64,000 nucleotides of DNA from Phycisphaerae bacterium (GTDB taxonomy: Bacteria > Planctomycetota > Phycisphaerae > UBA1845 > UTPLA1): NCBI GenBank assembly GCA_035275405.1, contig DATEMU010000014.1:225937-289936 (forward strand), read 5' to 3'. The notes under the pieces are model-generated. The model had not been told where the DNA came from, did no database searches, and worked only from the letters and a program-made list of their open reading frames with translations. Below are positions 16,501-24,971 of this stretch, in pieces (the stretch's first letter is position 1; the number at the start of each line of letters is the position of its first letter). The translations under genes and the position numbers were made by a program.

Positions 16501-18733
16501 GCTTGCCGAGGAGAAGAAGGACGACGGGCTCGTGTTCGACGAACTCGGCGTCGATCATGTCTTCATCGACGAGGCCCATTTCTTCAAGAACCTGGAGACG
16601 CCGACCAAGATGGAGCGCGTCGCCGGCATCCAGACCGGCGGCAGCGAGCGCGCCTTTGACGTGTACATGAAAGCCAGCTTCCTTGGCGAGCAGCATCCCG
16701 GCCACGGCGTCACCTTCGCCACCGGCACGCCGGTGTCGAACACGATGGTCGAGATGTACACCATGCAGCGGTTCCTCGATCCAGCGGGACTCAAAAGCCG
16801 CGGACTGGAACACTTCGATGCGTGGGCCGCCACCTTCGGCGAAGTCATCGACACGATGGAAATCTCGCCCGATGGCGCTTCGCTGCGGCCCCGGAGCCGA
16901 TTCGCCAAGTTCACCAACCTGCCGGAACTCCAGCAGATGTTCCGGGCATTCTCCGACGTGCAGACCGCCGAAATGCTTAACCTCCCTCGTCCTCGACTGG
17001 AAGGCGGCAAACCGATCGTTGTCGCCTGCCCGATGTCCGCGGAACAGCACGCGCTGCAACAGGAACTCGTCAGGCGTTACGAACGATTGCGATCGGAGAA
17101 GGTAGACCCGCGCATCGACAACGCGCTCAACATCACGACCGATGGCCGCAAGCTCGCCCTTGACGGGCGGATGCTGTCCTCTTCCGCTGCCGATCCTGAC
17201 GGCTCCAAGGTCAACCGCCTGGTCGAGAATGTCGCTGAAATCTGGAATCGGACAGCCGCGACACGCGGCACACAGATGGTTTTCTGCGACATGGGCGTAC
17301 ACCAGACAGCATGGGGATACTCGGCCTATGACGACGTGATCGAGAAGTTGGTCGCCCGCGGCGTTCCCCGCGGGCAAATCGCCGCCATCGGGGAGGCCGA
17401 CTCCGACGCCAAGAAACAGGCACTCTTCGAGAAGGTCCGCAACGGTTCGGTGCGAGTGCTGATTGGCAGCACGCAGAAGATGGGCACCGGCACCAACGTG
17501 CAGCAGCGTCTGGTCGCCTTGCATCACCTAGATGCGCCGTGGAAACCGGCCGAGGTTGAACAGCGCGAGGGACGCATTCTCCGCCAGGGAAACACTAACG
17601 AGGAAGTCGCGGTGTATCGCTACGTCACCGAGGGATCATTCGACGCTTACATGTGGCAGGCGCTTGAGACCAAGGCCCGGTTCATCGGCCAGGTCATCAC
17701 CGGCAATAACGCCGTTCGACGAGCCGAGGATGTCGGCGGGCAGGAACTTTCCTACGCCGAAGTCAAGGCAATCGCGTCAGGGAATCCGGCGGTGCTGACG
17801 CTCGCCGAGGCCGACGCTGAATTGCAGCGGCTGGCGCTGCTCAAGAAGAATCACGTTGATGAACAGTATGTCGCCCGTTGCAAAGTGCGTGACCTGCCGG
17901 AGAAAATCGCCCGCCTGAACAAACGCCTGTCCGACCTCACGACCGATCAATCGACCATGACAGCCCATGCCGATGATTTCATCACCATCAACGGCCGCGA
18001 GTATTCACGGGAGGATGCGCAGATTGCGCTGGCTCGCCAACTGGACAGTCTGCCGCAGGAGGTCCGGCAGGAGCGCCGCGTTCCGCTCGGCGTCTATCGC
18101 GGACTGCGGTTCGGACTCGTGCTGCAGCCGCAGTTCCCGCCCGAAGTTTATCTGGAGGGCGCGACTACGAAGCATGACCGGCTTTTTCGGGGCAATCATG
18201 GTCCCCGCGCCGTTTTGAACGCTCTCGATCGTCTGTGCAAAGCCTACGGCTCGGACGTGGTCGCGATCCGGCAGGAATTATCCATCGCCAAATCGCAGCT
18301 TGGAGACTACCAAGCGCGAATCGGCAAGCCCTTCATCCATGAAGTCTATCAAGCCGAATTGACAGATTTGCGTGATCAACTCAAGGGGAGCCTTGCGGGG
18401 ACGGCCCCGCGATCGGGAGCCGATGCAACGCCCGAAGCCACGAAACCGCCACTCACGACGGCCGAATTGGCTGGCCGAATCAAGGCGCTAAAGGCCGAGT
18501 ACACCATCGAGGCCGCGCCAGAGCGCGCCGGCACCCGTCGCTTGGACGCGGAGGAACCCGTTACGGTCCGTATCCACCGTCGCATGGCAGCGCCTTCGAC
18601 CACTGACCCGGCTACTCTGCCCGACGAATCAAAGACGGCATGGGGGGGAATGCGAGCCGATCGGTCAATGGATAACCGCCGAGCGGCGTATCGAAACGAA
18701 GCTGGCCAACCGCCGCGTCCCCTCCCGCGTTGA
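13541..18733 (+). CDS. DarB-like N6-methyltransferase/SF2-helicase fusion (antirestriction-type)
   Basis: A giant protein of about 1730 residues. Near residue 161 ILEPGCGIGNFM is an adenine-methyltransferase SAM motif; near 224 the catalytic position reads GNVPF instead of the usual NPPF/NPPY. A helicase follows: AVGAGKT (about 845), IDEAHFFKN (about 1007), TGTPVSNTM, then MGTGTNVQ and EQREGRILRQGN (about 1340). The C-terminus is charged coiled coil. Methyltransferase-helicase fusions of this size include DarB of phage P1, an injected antirestriction protein, and many plasmid/ICE homologues. Start is uncertain: no ATG/GTG/TTG suits; CTG at 13541 would couple to the previous stop, ATG 13109 is an upstream alternative. 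Domain calls are firm, antirestriction role is inferred. Confidence 0.85.
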   Translation: MSWSSQPTLFDLLSSPQEGLAASESSPRSERFTPKTDKAPPSTPVQIAGGEKEKARDIIAAIRMLQKVEGENRLATHDERQVLARFAGFGPVALLIFPDPVTQHYKDAGWQKLGTELKALLSPAEYNSAKRTTFNAFYTSPTVIASIHEAISRLGVPSDAMILEPGCGIGNFMSQGSEQYRFIGVELDSISGRIARALHPDQDIRIESFRETKLPEERIGAVVGNVPFADTKLDYHGQKLSLHDFFLAKSVDSLKLGGVLALVTSHFTLDKQNAAIREYLASKADFVGAIRLPSHAFKREGTAVVTDILFLRKRAPGEPAQHVDTQWLGIAPIVIDGADVPVNRYFLNHPEMVLGDWTRKDTLYGGEGYSVRGSGDLSAKLKDAIGMLPQFAPSQWSQTAEESTPSFTPPPAERHINEGSFFVGSDRGICQLVGGQTVPVVYGGTALKAAGTLTGRRLASLIGLRDHARRVLQSQNEGWPTEHREEARRDLNQAFDRFQRTYGPINKTSFSESRDGSVIRRRPNLVKFIEDPDAMLVMSLEDYDEVTEKASKAAIMTKDVVGKTPPVTQVRSAEEGLLVSLNQRGRVDLPFIAGLYGKPEQQVISELGDLVFHDPESKSWKTADDYLSGNVRAKLAAAEKAGRAYAQNTEALWRVQPEDVLPGDIDANLGAPWIPASDIQAFAADLFHVEPSIIPVSHLQKDAVWSVDAGHAAKASVAATSDYGTARANGTWLLDLALNMKSPVIYDVIDHGDGEERVVNQEETMAAREKQKLIKERFRAWVFTDPERIERLVRVYNDIYNNLRPRLFDGSHLDFPGMNQTVRLRSHQADAVWRGMSSGNTLLAHAVGAGKTFTMAATGMKMKQAGLIKKPMYVVPNHLLEQFAREFMQLYPNAKLLVATKEDLRRDRRKLLTAKIASGEWDGILVTHSSFERIGMSRDYQEKFLIEQIAEYDELLREHAGAKGANRNLIKQIEKQKAARVERLKDLLAEEKKDDGLVFDELGVDHVFIDEAHFFKNLETPTKMERVAGIQTGGSERAFDVYMKASFLGEQHPGHGVTFATGTPVSNTMVEMYTMQRFLDPAGLKSRGLEHFDAWAATFGEVIDTMEISPDGASLRPRSRFAKFTNLPELQQMFRAFSDVQTAEMLNLPRPRLEGGKPIVVACPMSAEQHALQQELVRRYERLRSEKVDPRIDNALNITTDGRKLALDGRMLSSSAADPDGSKVNRLVENVAEIWNRTAATRGTQMVFCDMGVHQTAWGYSAYDDVIEKLVARGVPRGQIAAIGEADSDAKKQALFEKVRNGSVRVLIGSTQKMGTGTNVQQRLVALHHLDAPWKPAEVEQREGRILRQGNTNEEVAVYRYVTEGSFDAYMWQALETKARFIGQVITGNNAVRRAEDVGGQELSYAEVKAIASGNPAVLTLAEADAELQRLALLKKNHVDEQYVARCKVRDLPEKIARLNKRLSDLTTDQSTMTAHADDFITINGREYSREDAQIALARQLDSLPQEVRQERRVPLGVYRGLRFGLVLQPQFPPEVYLEGATTKHDRLFRGNHGPRAVLNALDRLCKAYGSDVVAIRQELSIAKSQLGDYQARIGKPFIHEVYQAELTDLRDQLKGSLAGTAPRSGADATPEATKPPLTTAELAGRIKALKAEYTIEAAPERAGTRRLDAEEPVTVRIHRRMAAPSTTDPATLPDESKTAWGGMRADRSMDNRRAAYRNEAGQPPRPLPR

Positions 18734-18797
18734 CTTCCCCAACATGCCGTGTTAGCCCGAAAGACGGTAAACTGCCCACATTCTGCGGGATACGAGA

Positions 18798-20078
18798 ATG
18801 ACTGAACCAACGATAGTCTGCCCAAGTTGTAAGACCGAGATCAAGCTGACCGAGTCGCTGGCGGCTCCGCTGATCGAATCCACGCGCCGGCAGTTCGAAC
18901 AGCAGATCGCGCAGAAGGATACTGACATCCGCAAGCGCGAGGCCGCGGTCAAGGAGCAGCAGGCGGAGATCGCCAAGGCAAAGGAGAGCATCGACGACCA
19001 AGTCGCCGCCAAGATGCAGACCGAGCGCGCCGCTATCGCTGCCGAGGAAGCGAAGAAGGCGAAGCTGGCCTTATCGACCGACCTCGACCAGAAGGCAAGG
19101 GAACTGGCCGACCTTCAGGAAGTCATCAAGCAGAAGGACGCCAAGCTCACCGAAGCGCAGAAGGCGCAAGCCGAGTTGATTCGCAAGCAGCGTGAACTCG
19201 ACGACGCCAAGCGCGAGATGGACCTGACCATCGAAAAGCGTGTGCAGGAATCGCTCGGCGTAACGCGCGAGCAGGCCAAGAAGGAAGCTGAGGATTCGCT
19301 CAAGCTGAAAGTCGCGGAGAAAGAGCAGACCATCGCTTCAATGCAGAAGCAGATCGAAGACCTGAAGCGACGGGCCGAGCAGGGGTCGCAGCAGCTACAG
19401 GGCGAGGTGCAAGAACTTGAATTGGAAGCGATGCTCCGCGAGAAGTTCCCGCACGACTCCATCGAGCCGGTCGCTAAGGGCGAGCACGGCGGCGACGCGC
19501 TTCAGCGCGTCATTGGCCCGATGGGACAGCCGTGCGGGGCAATCCTGTGGGAATCAAAGCGCACCAGGAACTGGACCGACGGCTGGCTCGCCAAGCTGCG
19601 CGAGGATCAACGCGCCGCCAAGGCCGAATTGGCCGTCATCGTCAGCCAGGCGCTGCCGAAGGACGTGGAAGCGTTCGACCATGTTGACGGCGTATGGGTC
19701 ACGTCGCACCGCTGCGCCATGCCGGTCGCCGTGGCGCTGCGTCAATCACTCATCGAACTCGCCGCCGCCCGCAAGGCCGGCGAGGGGCAGCAAACCAAGA
19801 TGGAACTGGTTTACCAGTACCTTACAGGCCCGCGCTTCCGCCACCGCGTGCAGGCAATTGTCGAGAAATTCAGTGACATGCACGAGGATTTGGAGAAGGA
19901 GCGCAAGACCATGACGCGGCTGTGGGCTAAGCGCGAGGAACAGATTCGCGGCGTCATCGAATCGACTGCCGGTATGTACGGCGACCTCCAGGGAATCGCC
20001 GGCAAGACGTTGCAGGAAATCGACGGACTCGAAATGCCGCTACTTCCACAAGACGCGGACACAGACAGCACTAAGTGA
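18798..20078 (+). CDS. DUF2130-family coiled-coil nuclease-like protein
   Basis: A 426-residue protein. It opens with a short zinc-binding-like IVCPSCKTEIKL, followed by about 190 residues of coiled coil (Ala/Glu/Lys/Gln heptads). The C-terminal domain has ELEAMLREKFPHDSIEPVAK, GEHGGDALQRVIG, CGAILWESKRTRNW and WLAKLREDQRAAKAELAVI, the signature of DUF2130. The D...E-x-K arrangement (GGDALQ ... WESK) fits the PD-(D/E)XK nuclease superfamily. It precedes the GajA-like gene by only 9 bases in the same direction, so it may belong to the same defence operon. DUF2130 function is not established; nuclease activity is inferred from motif only. Confidence 0.85.
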   Translation: MTEPTIVCPSCKTEIKLTESLAAPLIESTRRQFEQQIAQKDTDIRKREAAVKEQQAEIAKAKESIDDQVAAKMQTERAAIAAEEAKKAKLALSTDLDQKARELADLQEVIKQKDAKLTEAQKAQAELIRKQRELDDAKREMDLTIEKRVQESLGVTREQAKKEAEDSLKLKVAEKEQTIASMQKQIEDLKRRAEQGSQQLQGEVQELELEAMLREKFPHDSIEPVAKGEHGGDALQRVIGPMGQPCGAILWESKRTRNWTDGWLAKLREDQRAAKAELAVIVSQALPKDVEAFDHVDGVWVTSHRCAMPVAVALRQSLIELAAARKAGEGQQTKMELVYQYLTGPRFRHRVQAIVEKFSDMHEDLEKERKTMTRLWAKREEQIRGVIESTAGMYGDLQGIAGKTLQEIDGLEMPLLPQDADTDSTK

Positions 20079-20087
20079 GCTTGCTCC

Positions 20088-21827
20088 ATGCACATAAGCA
20101 GACTGGTTGTTCGGAACTTCCGGAACCTAACCTCACTTGATGTTCCGCTTCGCAAGGGCGTCACCTGCATCATCGGTGAGAACAACACCGGAAAGACAAA
20201 TCTGCTGCATGCACTCCGGTTGGTTTTGGATGGCGACTTGCCCGGCTACACGAGGCAGTTGACTCTGGCAGACGTGAACGAAACCGCTGCGGCCGAACAT
20301 CCGTTACATATTGTGGTCGCAGTCGAGTTCAGCGATTTTGAAGATGACGTGGAGGCTTCCGCGTTTGCAGCTTTCTTCAAGGTGCGAGACAACTTGGCGC
20401 GTCTGACGTACCGATTCCGCCCGAATCCGACCGCGCGGGATGCAATTGAGGCTGAGGAGCGTGAAGCCGAAGACCTCACCATTGATGACTATCGCTGGGA
20501 GATTACCGGAGGCGGAGACGAGGACCCGGCTAACATCGATTGGGATGAGGACTTTGGCCGCAGCATCCGTATCTCGGATTTGAACGACTACTTGGTGGTC
20601 ATCTTGCACGCGCTGCGCGATGTCGTGGCCGATCTCAAGTCTTCTCGGCAGTCGCCACTTCGCCGAATCATCCGCTCGCTCAAGTTGCCTCGCGACGAAC
20701 AGGCGCGTCTCGTCGAAATCCTCTCAGACGCTAACACTGCAATCGCATCGACTGACACCATAAAGCGCATCGGCGAATTGCTTGACGAGCGTCTTTCAAC
20801 CACCGCCGGCGACGCCTTCAAGCTGTCGGTTGCCCTTGGCATGAGCAGTCCGACGTTCTCGGCCATCGAGCGAGCCCTTACCCTATTGTTGTCGAGCGAC
20901 AGCCACACTCGGTTTGAACCGGGGCAGAACGGGCTGGGGCTGAACAACGTTCTCTACATCGCGCTGTTGCTTCAATACTTCGAGAGCCGACTTGACGCTG
21001 ACGAATGCGCCGGTGCGGTTATTCTACTTGAAGAACCGGAATCGCACCTTCACCCCCAGCTTCAGCGCGTCCTATTGGAGACTCTCAAGGCCCATTCCGT
21101 CCAGGTGATCGTTACCACGCACAGCACGCACGTTACGGCTGCCACAGACATCGATGACTATGTTGTCCTTTCGGTAGGCCAGAATGGCATTGTTGACGCC
21201 CATGTACCGCGCTTAGCCGGTCATCTGAGCGATGCCGATCGCGCCGACCTCAACCGCTATCTCGACGCCACCAAATCGACGCTGCTCTTCGCCCGGCGAG
21301 TGATCTTAGTCGAAGGGCCAGCGGAGCTATTCCTCGTCCCCACCATTGCGAAGCAAATATGTGAAATCGACCTCGATCGACACGGCGTCGCAGTCGTGCC
21401 GATATTCGGAACCCACTTCGCCCCGTTCGCCAAACTCTTCGGCCCCGATGGCGTCCGTAAGCGTTGCGCGATCATTACCGATCGCGATGATGACCCGGCA
21501 GAGGAGGGAGAGCCCCCTCGCAATCTGGGAGAGCATGAGAATGAGTTCGTGAAGGTCTTCGCGTGTGACATCACCCTCGAAAAAGAGTTGGCAATCGCAG
21601 GAATGTCTGAGCCACTGCGCCTCACCGCGGCGGAATTGCGTACTCGAAGGCTTGGAGAAGCCCTGGCGGCAGACCCGGTCAATTTTGACACGCTCGGAGA
21701 ACGCATCCTGAAAGCTGCGGAGTTCAGGTCCAAGGGACGGTTCGCCCAAGTACTGTCAAAGCACATGCACGCCGCGACCGACGCGCCTCAGTATCTTAAG
21801 GACGCAATCGCGTGGGTGACTGAATGA
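20088..21827 (+). CDS. gajA: OLD-family ATPase-TOPRIM nuclease, GajA-like (Gabija)
   Basis: A 579-residue class 2 OLD nuclease. Walker A IGENNTGKTNLL is near residue 26, the ABC-type signature region is GLGLNNVLYIALLLQY, and VILLEEPESHLHPQ is the Walker B and following D/H-loop. The C-terminal TOPRIM domain shows VILVEGPAELFLVP (catalytic Glu) and CAIITDRDDDP (DxD). GajA of the Gabija antiphage system has the same order and nearly the same length and nicks DNA when nucleotide pools fall. The stop overlaps the start of a UvrD-type helicase gene (ATGA), exactly the gajA-gajB arrangement. Preceded by DUF2130 at 9 bp, which is not part of canonical Gabija. Confidence 0.87.
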   Translation: MHISRLVVRNFRNLTSLDVPLRKGVTCIIGENNTGKTNLLHALRLVLDGDLPGYTRQLTLADVNETAAAEHPLHIVVAVEFSDFEDDVEASAFAAFFKVRDNLARLTYRFRPNPTARDAIEAEEREAEDLTIDDYRWEITGGGDEDPANIDWDEDFGRSIRISDLNDYLVVILHALRDVVADLKSSRQSPLRRIIRSLKLPRDEQARLVEILSDANTAIASTDTIKRIGELLDERLSTTAGDAFKLSVALGMSSPTFSAIERALTLLLSSDSHTRFEPGQNGLGLNNVLYIALLLQYFESRLDADECAGAVILLEEPESHLHPQLQRVLLETLKAHSVQVIVTTHSTHVTAATDIDDYVVLSVGQNGIVDAHVPRLAGHLSDADRADLNRYLDATKSTLLFARRVILVEGPAELFLVPTIAKQICEIDLDRHGVAVVPIFGTHFAPFAKLFGPDGVRKRCAIITDRDDDPAEEGEPPRNLGEHENEFVKVFACDITLEKELAIAGMSEPLRLTAAELRTRRLGEALAADPVNFDTLGERILKAAEFRSKGRFAQVLSKHMHAATDAPQYLKDAIAWVTE

Positions 21828-23569
21828 AGCTGACGCCCGCACAGCGCGCAGCTGTGGATGAGGAGGTTCGACACGTCCTGGTCGTCGCGTGCCCAGGTAG
21901 TGGCAAGACACGGACCATTGTGGCCCGGCTGCTACGCGCGATTGAGCAAGTCAGAGATACGCCCCGTCGTGTGGCGTGCATCACTTATACGAACGCCGCC
22001 GCCCATGAGATCGAGGGCAGACTCAAATCGCTGGCCAGTGCCGACGATGCCGATTATGCCGATGTCGGTACGATTCACTCCTTTTGTCTTCAGGCGGTGC
22101 TCCGGCATCACCATCGCCTTCTCGACGGATACGAGTCGGGATTGACCGTTGCGGCCCCCGAGACCTCTGAATTTGCCGAGGCCGCACAGCAGGCCCTCGC
22201 GGACACCATGCAGGGCCACGGCAGCATTCAGGAATTTGAGCGCATACGGCGCGGTGCAGCAGGCGAACCGCTGATCCCGACAGATGTTCGGCTAACTGAT
22301 GACTGTGTGCGCCGTTTCTGGGAACGGCTCGCCGAGCGCCAACTCGTCGATTTTCCGAGCATTACCTATCTGACTTATCGACTATTTGAGTTGCATCCAC
22401 ACCTCGCTAGGAGCGTTTCCTCGCGATACCGAGAAATCCTCATCGATGAGATGCAGGATACGGACGCGCTTCAGGTGCAGGTGCTGTATCGACTGGCCGA
22501 CGCCCGCCGGAGCCGCTTTTTTCTTGTCGGCGATCACTTTCAGTCTATCCAAGGTTTTGCTGGTGCCCAGCCAGCGCGCATGTTTGAATTCGCTGATCAT
22601 CTGGGTGCCCGCACAGACTTCGCACTACACGAAAACTGGCGAAGTAGTGGACGAATCGTTGCACTCGGTGAAGCCCTCTGCCCTCGCGCTCCAATAATGG
22701 TTGCCGTTGGTCCGAATGCAGGATATCGCACTTCGCCCAGTACGATTACTGCCGCTTCCGGCGTCGATGCCGTAGTCGGTGGGTTTCTTCCACTCCTGAC
22801 GCGCGAAGGCATTGCCGTCACAGACGCGGCCGTGCTCGCTCCAGCATGGTACATGCTGTTTCCAATCGCCCGTGAGCTTCGGCGCTTGGGCGTGCCCGTT
22901 TCGGGACCAGGCGCGCGTCCCTACCGGCGCGCGCGACTCTTCACCGGCCTGATCGAGTATTTGTGCGCGTATATTGATACACCCGCCTCCGATCTTCTCC
23001 GCCGTGTTCAGGTTCAGCTATTCCACACCGTCCAACAAGTCGAGGGGCTGGCTCGCTTTGACGTTTGGGACCGTGTCGGCAGACTCGCGGTGATGCGCCT
23101 AGTTATTTGCGGTCGCGAACTGAGAGACCGGAACGCCTCGGCTATCGCGTGGCTGGAGGCAGCGGCACCCTCCTTCACAGCAATCCTTCGGGAGCACGGT
23201 TTCATAAGAGAGGCAGGCGCTACCGCCATCGAGTCGTCAGCTTCGGAGATCATTGCGGATATCCGCCAAAACCGCGACTTTGACCCTGACGACTTGACTG
23301 TAGACGACATCGGAGATTTTGCCCATCCTGATGGGAGCTTGCGTTTGCTTACTCTCCACTCTGCGAAGGGTCGAGAATTTGAAGCGGTGTGCATTATCGA
23401 GCTTCAGGACGGCCAGTTTCCCCATCCACGCGGCGATATTGAGGAATCGCGTCGCGTCTTGTATGTCGGCGTCACCCGACCGCGGAAGGTGTTAGTACTT
23501 AGCCACAGGACAGGTCGAGCGATCTGCCGATTCGTCACGGAACCTCGATTTGCGGCAGCGATGCGCTGA
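21824..23569 (+). CDS. gajB: UvrD/PcrA-like helicase, GajB-like (Gabija)
   Basis: A 581-residue superfamily-1A helicase. Motif I is VACPGSGKTRTI, motif Ia CITYTNAAAHEIE, motif II ILIDEMQDTD, motif III VGDHFQSIQGFAGA, motif V LLTLHSAKGREFEAV and motif VI RRVLYVGVTRPRKV. It is translationally coupled to the upstream OLD nuclease. In Gabija, GajB senses DNA ends and hydrolyses nucleotides, relieving inhibition of GajA. Canonical GajB is somewhat shorter (around 500 residues). All helicase motifs look intact, so the system should be functional. A generic OLD-UvrD repair pair is the alternative reading, but its setting among other defence genes favours Gabija. Confidence 0.86.
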   Translation: MKLTPAQRAAVDEEVRHVLVVACPGSGKTRTIVARLLRAIEQVRDTPRRVACITYTNAAAHEIEGRLKSLASADDADYADVGTIHSFCLQAVLRHHHRLLDGYESGLTVAAPETSEFAEAAQQALADTMQGHGSIQEFERIRRGAAGEPLIPTDVRLTDDCVRRFWERLAERQLVDFPSITYLTYRLFELHPHLARSVSSRYREILIDEMQDTDALQVQVLYRLADARRSRFFLVGDHFQSIQGFAGAQPARMFEFADHLGARTDFALHENWRSSGRIVALGEALCPRAPIMVAVGPNAGYRTSPSTITAASGVDAVVGGFLPLLTREGIAVTDAAVLAPAWYMLFPIARELRRLGVPVSGPGARPYRRARLFTGLIEYLCAYIDTPASDLLRRVQVQLFHTVQQVEGLARFDVWDRVGRLAVMRLVICGRELRDRNASAIAWLEAAAPSFTAILREHGFIREAGATAIESSASEIIADIRQNRDFDPDDLTVDDIGDFAHPDGSLRLLTLHSAKGREFEAVCIIELQDGQFPHPRGDIEESRRVLYVGVTRPRKVLVLSHRTGRAICRFVTEPRFAAAMR

Positions 23570-24014
23570 CTCCGTGCTCAGTATGTTTTCGCCTCGCTGT
23601 TGATTCGCCGTCGTCGCGTTGCGTGTCGTTCTCGACAATGCGCACTCTCCCAGCATGAGCCAACGTCCGGCATCAATCCAATGTTCATGCGTAGCTTCCG
23701 CTATTCGCTAGCAGCGGCTCTTTCCCTTGCAGTCAGATTCGGTGCGTTGCATCGGTTCATTTGCTTGTCTCTCGGCTTTCAATCGCGGCTCCCGGCCGTC
23801 ACCGCTTCGCTTCCCGCCTTCGAGCCTTGCACGCCTCACGCCTGACACGCTTCGCGCCCTTCGGGTCCGGTCCGTCATTCGTCCTGCTCCGCTTCGCGGG
23901 ACTCTCCGGCGGCCTGCCGGCCTTGCCGCGGCTCGCTCCTTTGCCACCCCCGCCGGGGTCCCTCTGGCTTTGCGAAGGGACCGCACGTCGCGGGTCCCGG
24001 CAAGGAGCAAAATC
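23570..24014. other. 445-bp leader region upstream of ardC-like gene
   Basis: No gene is supported; the open frame that extends the ArdC reading frame upstream to 23727 is an artefact of GC-rich sequence. The segment is rich in CTTCG/CGGGAC words that could fold into several small hairpins, and resembles in style the leader at 1861-2220 before the other element gene cluster. AAGGAG at 24002 provides the ribosome-binding site for the gene at 24015. Confidence 0.4.
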
Positions 24015-24860
24015 ATGAAAGCCGAACAAGCCAAGAAAGTCGCCGACCAGGCCCTCGAACAACTCAGCCAGGCGCTCGCCACAGGCAGGAGCGATGAACT
24101 CACCCGCTACCTCTCGATGCTGGCGAAGTTCCACAAATACAGCTTCGGGAACGTCATGCTGATCCTGTCGCAGAAGCCCGACGCGACGCAGGTCGCCGGC
24201 TTCAACACGTGGAAGCAAATGGGCCGCTACGTCCGCCAGGGCGAGAAGGGCATCGTCATCATCGCGCCGATGGTCTTCCGCAAGTCTGAGAGCCGCCGTG
24301 GCGGGCGCGACGCCGAGCCTGCCGCCGGCGATTCCGCCGAGCGCGATGATACCGTGCTGCGTTTCCGCGGCGTGTACGTCTTCGACGTGTCGCAGACCGA
24401 CGGCCAGCCGCTGCCCGAGCCGGCCGGCATCAACGGCGATCCCGGCCAGCACCTCGACCGCATCAAGGCGGACGTTGCTTCGCGCGGCATCGCGCTCGAC
24501 TACGAGATCGGTCCCGGCAGCGCCCTTGGCCTGTCCCGCGGCGGTCGCATCAGCATCCGGCAGGGCCTGCCCGCCGCCGAGGAGTTTGCCGTGATCGCGC
24601 ACGAACTCGCGCACGAGCTTCTGCACCGCGGCGAGGACCGCCCGGCCAGCAAGACCGTCCGCGAGACGGAAGCCGAGGCCGTCGCGTTCGTCGTTAGCCA
24701 GGCCGTGGGCCTGGACGCCGGCGCCGCCGCCCGCGACTACATCCAGCTCTACGACGGCAAGACCGACACGCTGGCCGCGTCGCTGGACCGCATCCAGCGC
24801 ACTGCCGCCGACATTATCGCGGCGCTGCACGCACCCGAGGAGCAGGCGCACGCCGCCTGA
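24015..24860 (+). CDS. ardC: ArdC-like antirestriction protein with metallopeptidase-type C-terminus
   Basis: A 281-residue protein. The N-terminal ArdC domain (residues 1-100) includes FHKYSFGNVMLILSQKPDAT, VAGFNTWKQMGRYVRQGEKG and IVIIAPM, a single-strand-DNA-binding fold found in plasmid antirestriction proteins. Residues about 190-210 hold FAVIAHELAHELLHRGED, a zinc-metallopeptidase HExxH motif with downstream ETEAEAVAFVV supplying the third ligand. ArdC of IncW plasmid R388 protects incoming DNA. The ATG at 24015 follows AAGGAGCAAAATC. A strong terminator follows at 24873. It serves the mobile element backbone rather than the defence cargo; coexistence of Gabija and ArdC suggests the element both defends and evades. 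Confidence 0.9.
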   Translation: MKAEQAKKVADQALEQLSQALATGRSDELTRYLSMLAKFHKYSFGNVMLILSQKPDATQVAGFNTWKQMGRYVRQGEKGIVIIAPMVFRKSESRRGGRDAEPAAGDSAERDDTVLRFRGVYVFDVSQTDGQPLPEPAGINGDPGQHLDRIKADVASRGIALDYEIGPGSALGLSRGGRISIRQGLPAAEEFAVIAHELAHELLHRGEDRPASKTVRETEAEAVAFVVSQAVGLDAGAAARDYIQLYDGKTDTLAASLDRIQRTAADIIAALHAPEEQAHAA

Positions 24861-24872
24861 TCCGTCGCCGCC

Positions 24873-24903
24873 CCCCGGCGGCTCGCCCCCGCCGGGGTTT
24901 TTT
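24873..24903 (+). terminator. Intrinsic terminator after ardC
   Basis: CCCCGGCGG (24873-24881) and CCGCCGGGG (24889-24897) form a perfect 9-bp GC stem with loop CTCGCCC, followed immediately by six T. It ends the ardC transcript before the convergent XamI-type restriction-modification operon. Confidence 0.88.
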
Positions 24904-24971
24904 CATGTTTGAGGCGGCGTGCAATACAGAAGCGGATTCAGCGAAGATATCAAAGAGCCTTGCAGGAGGGA

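Noticed and set aside
16349..17527. 392-codon minus-strand open frame
   Set aside because: Antisense shadow within the helicase part of the DarB-like gene, with His/Gly-rich composition typical of such shadows.
23799..24851. 350-codon minus-strand open frame
   Set aside because: Antisense to ardC and its leader; the ArdC frame has HExxH and the ArdC N-terminal pattern.
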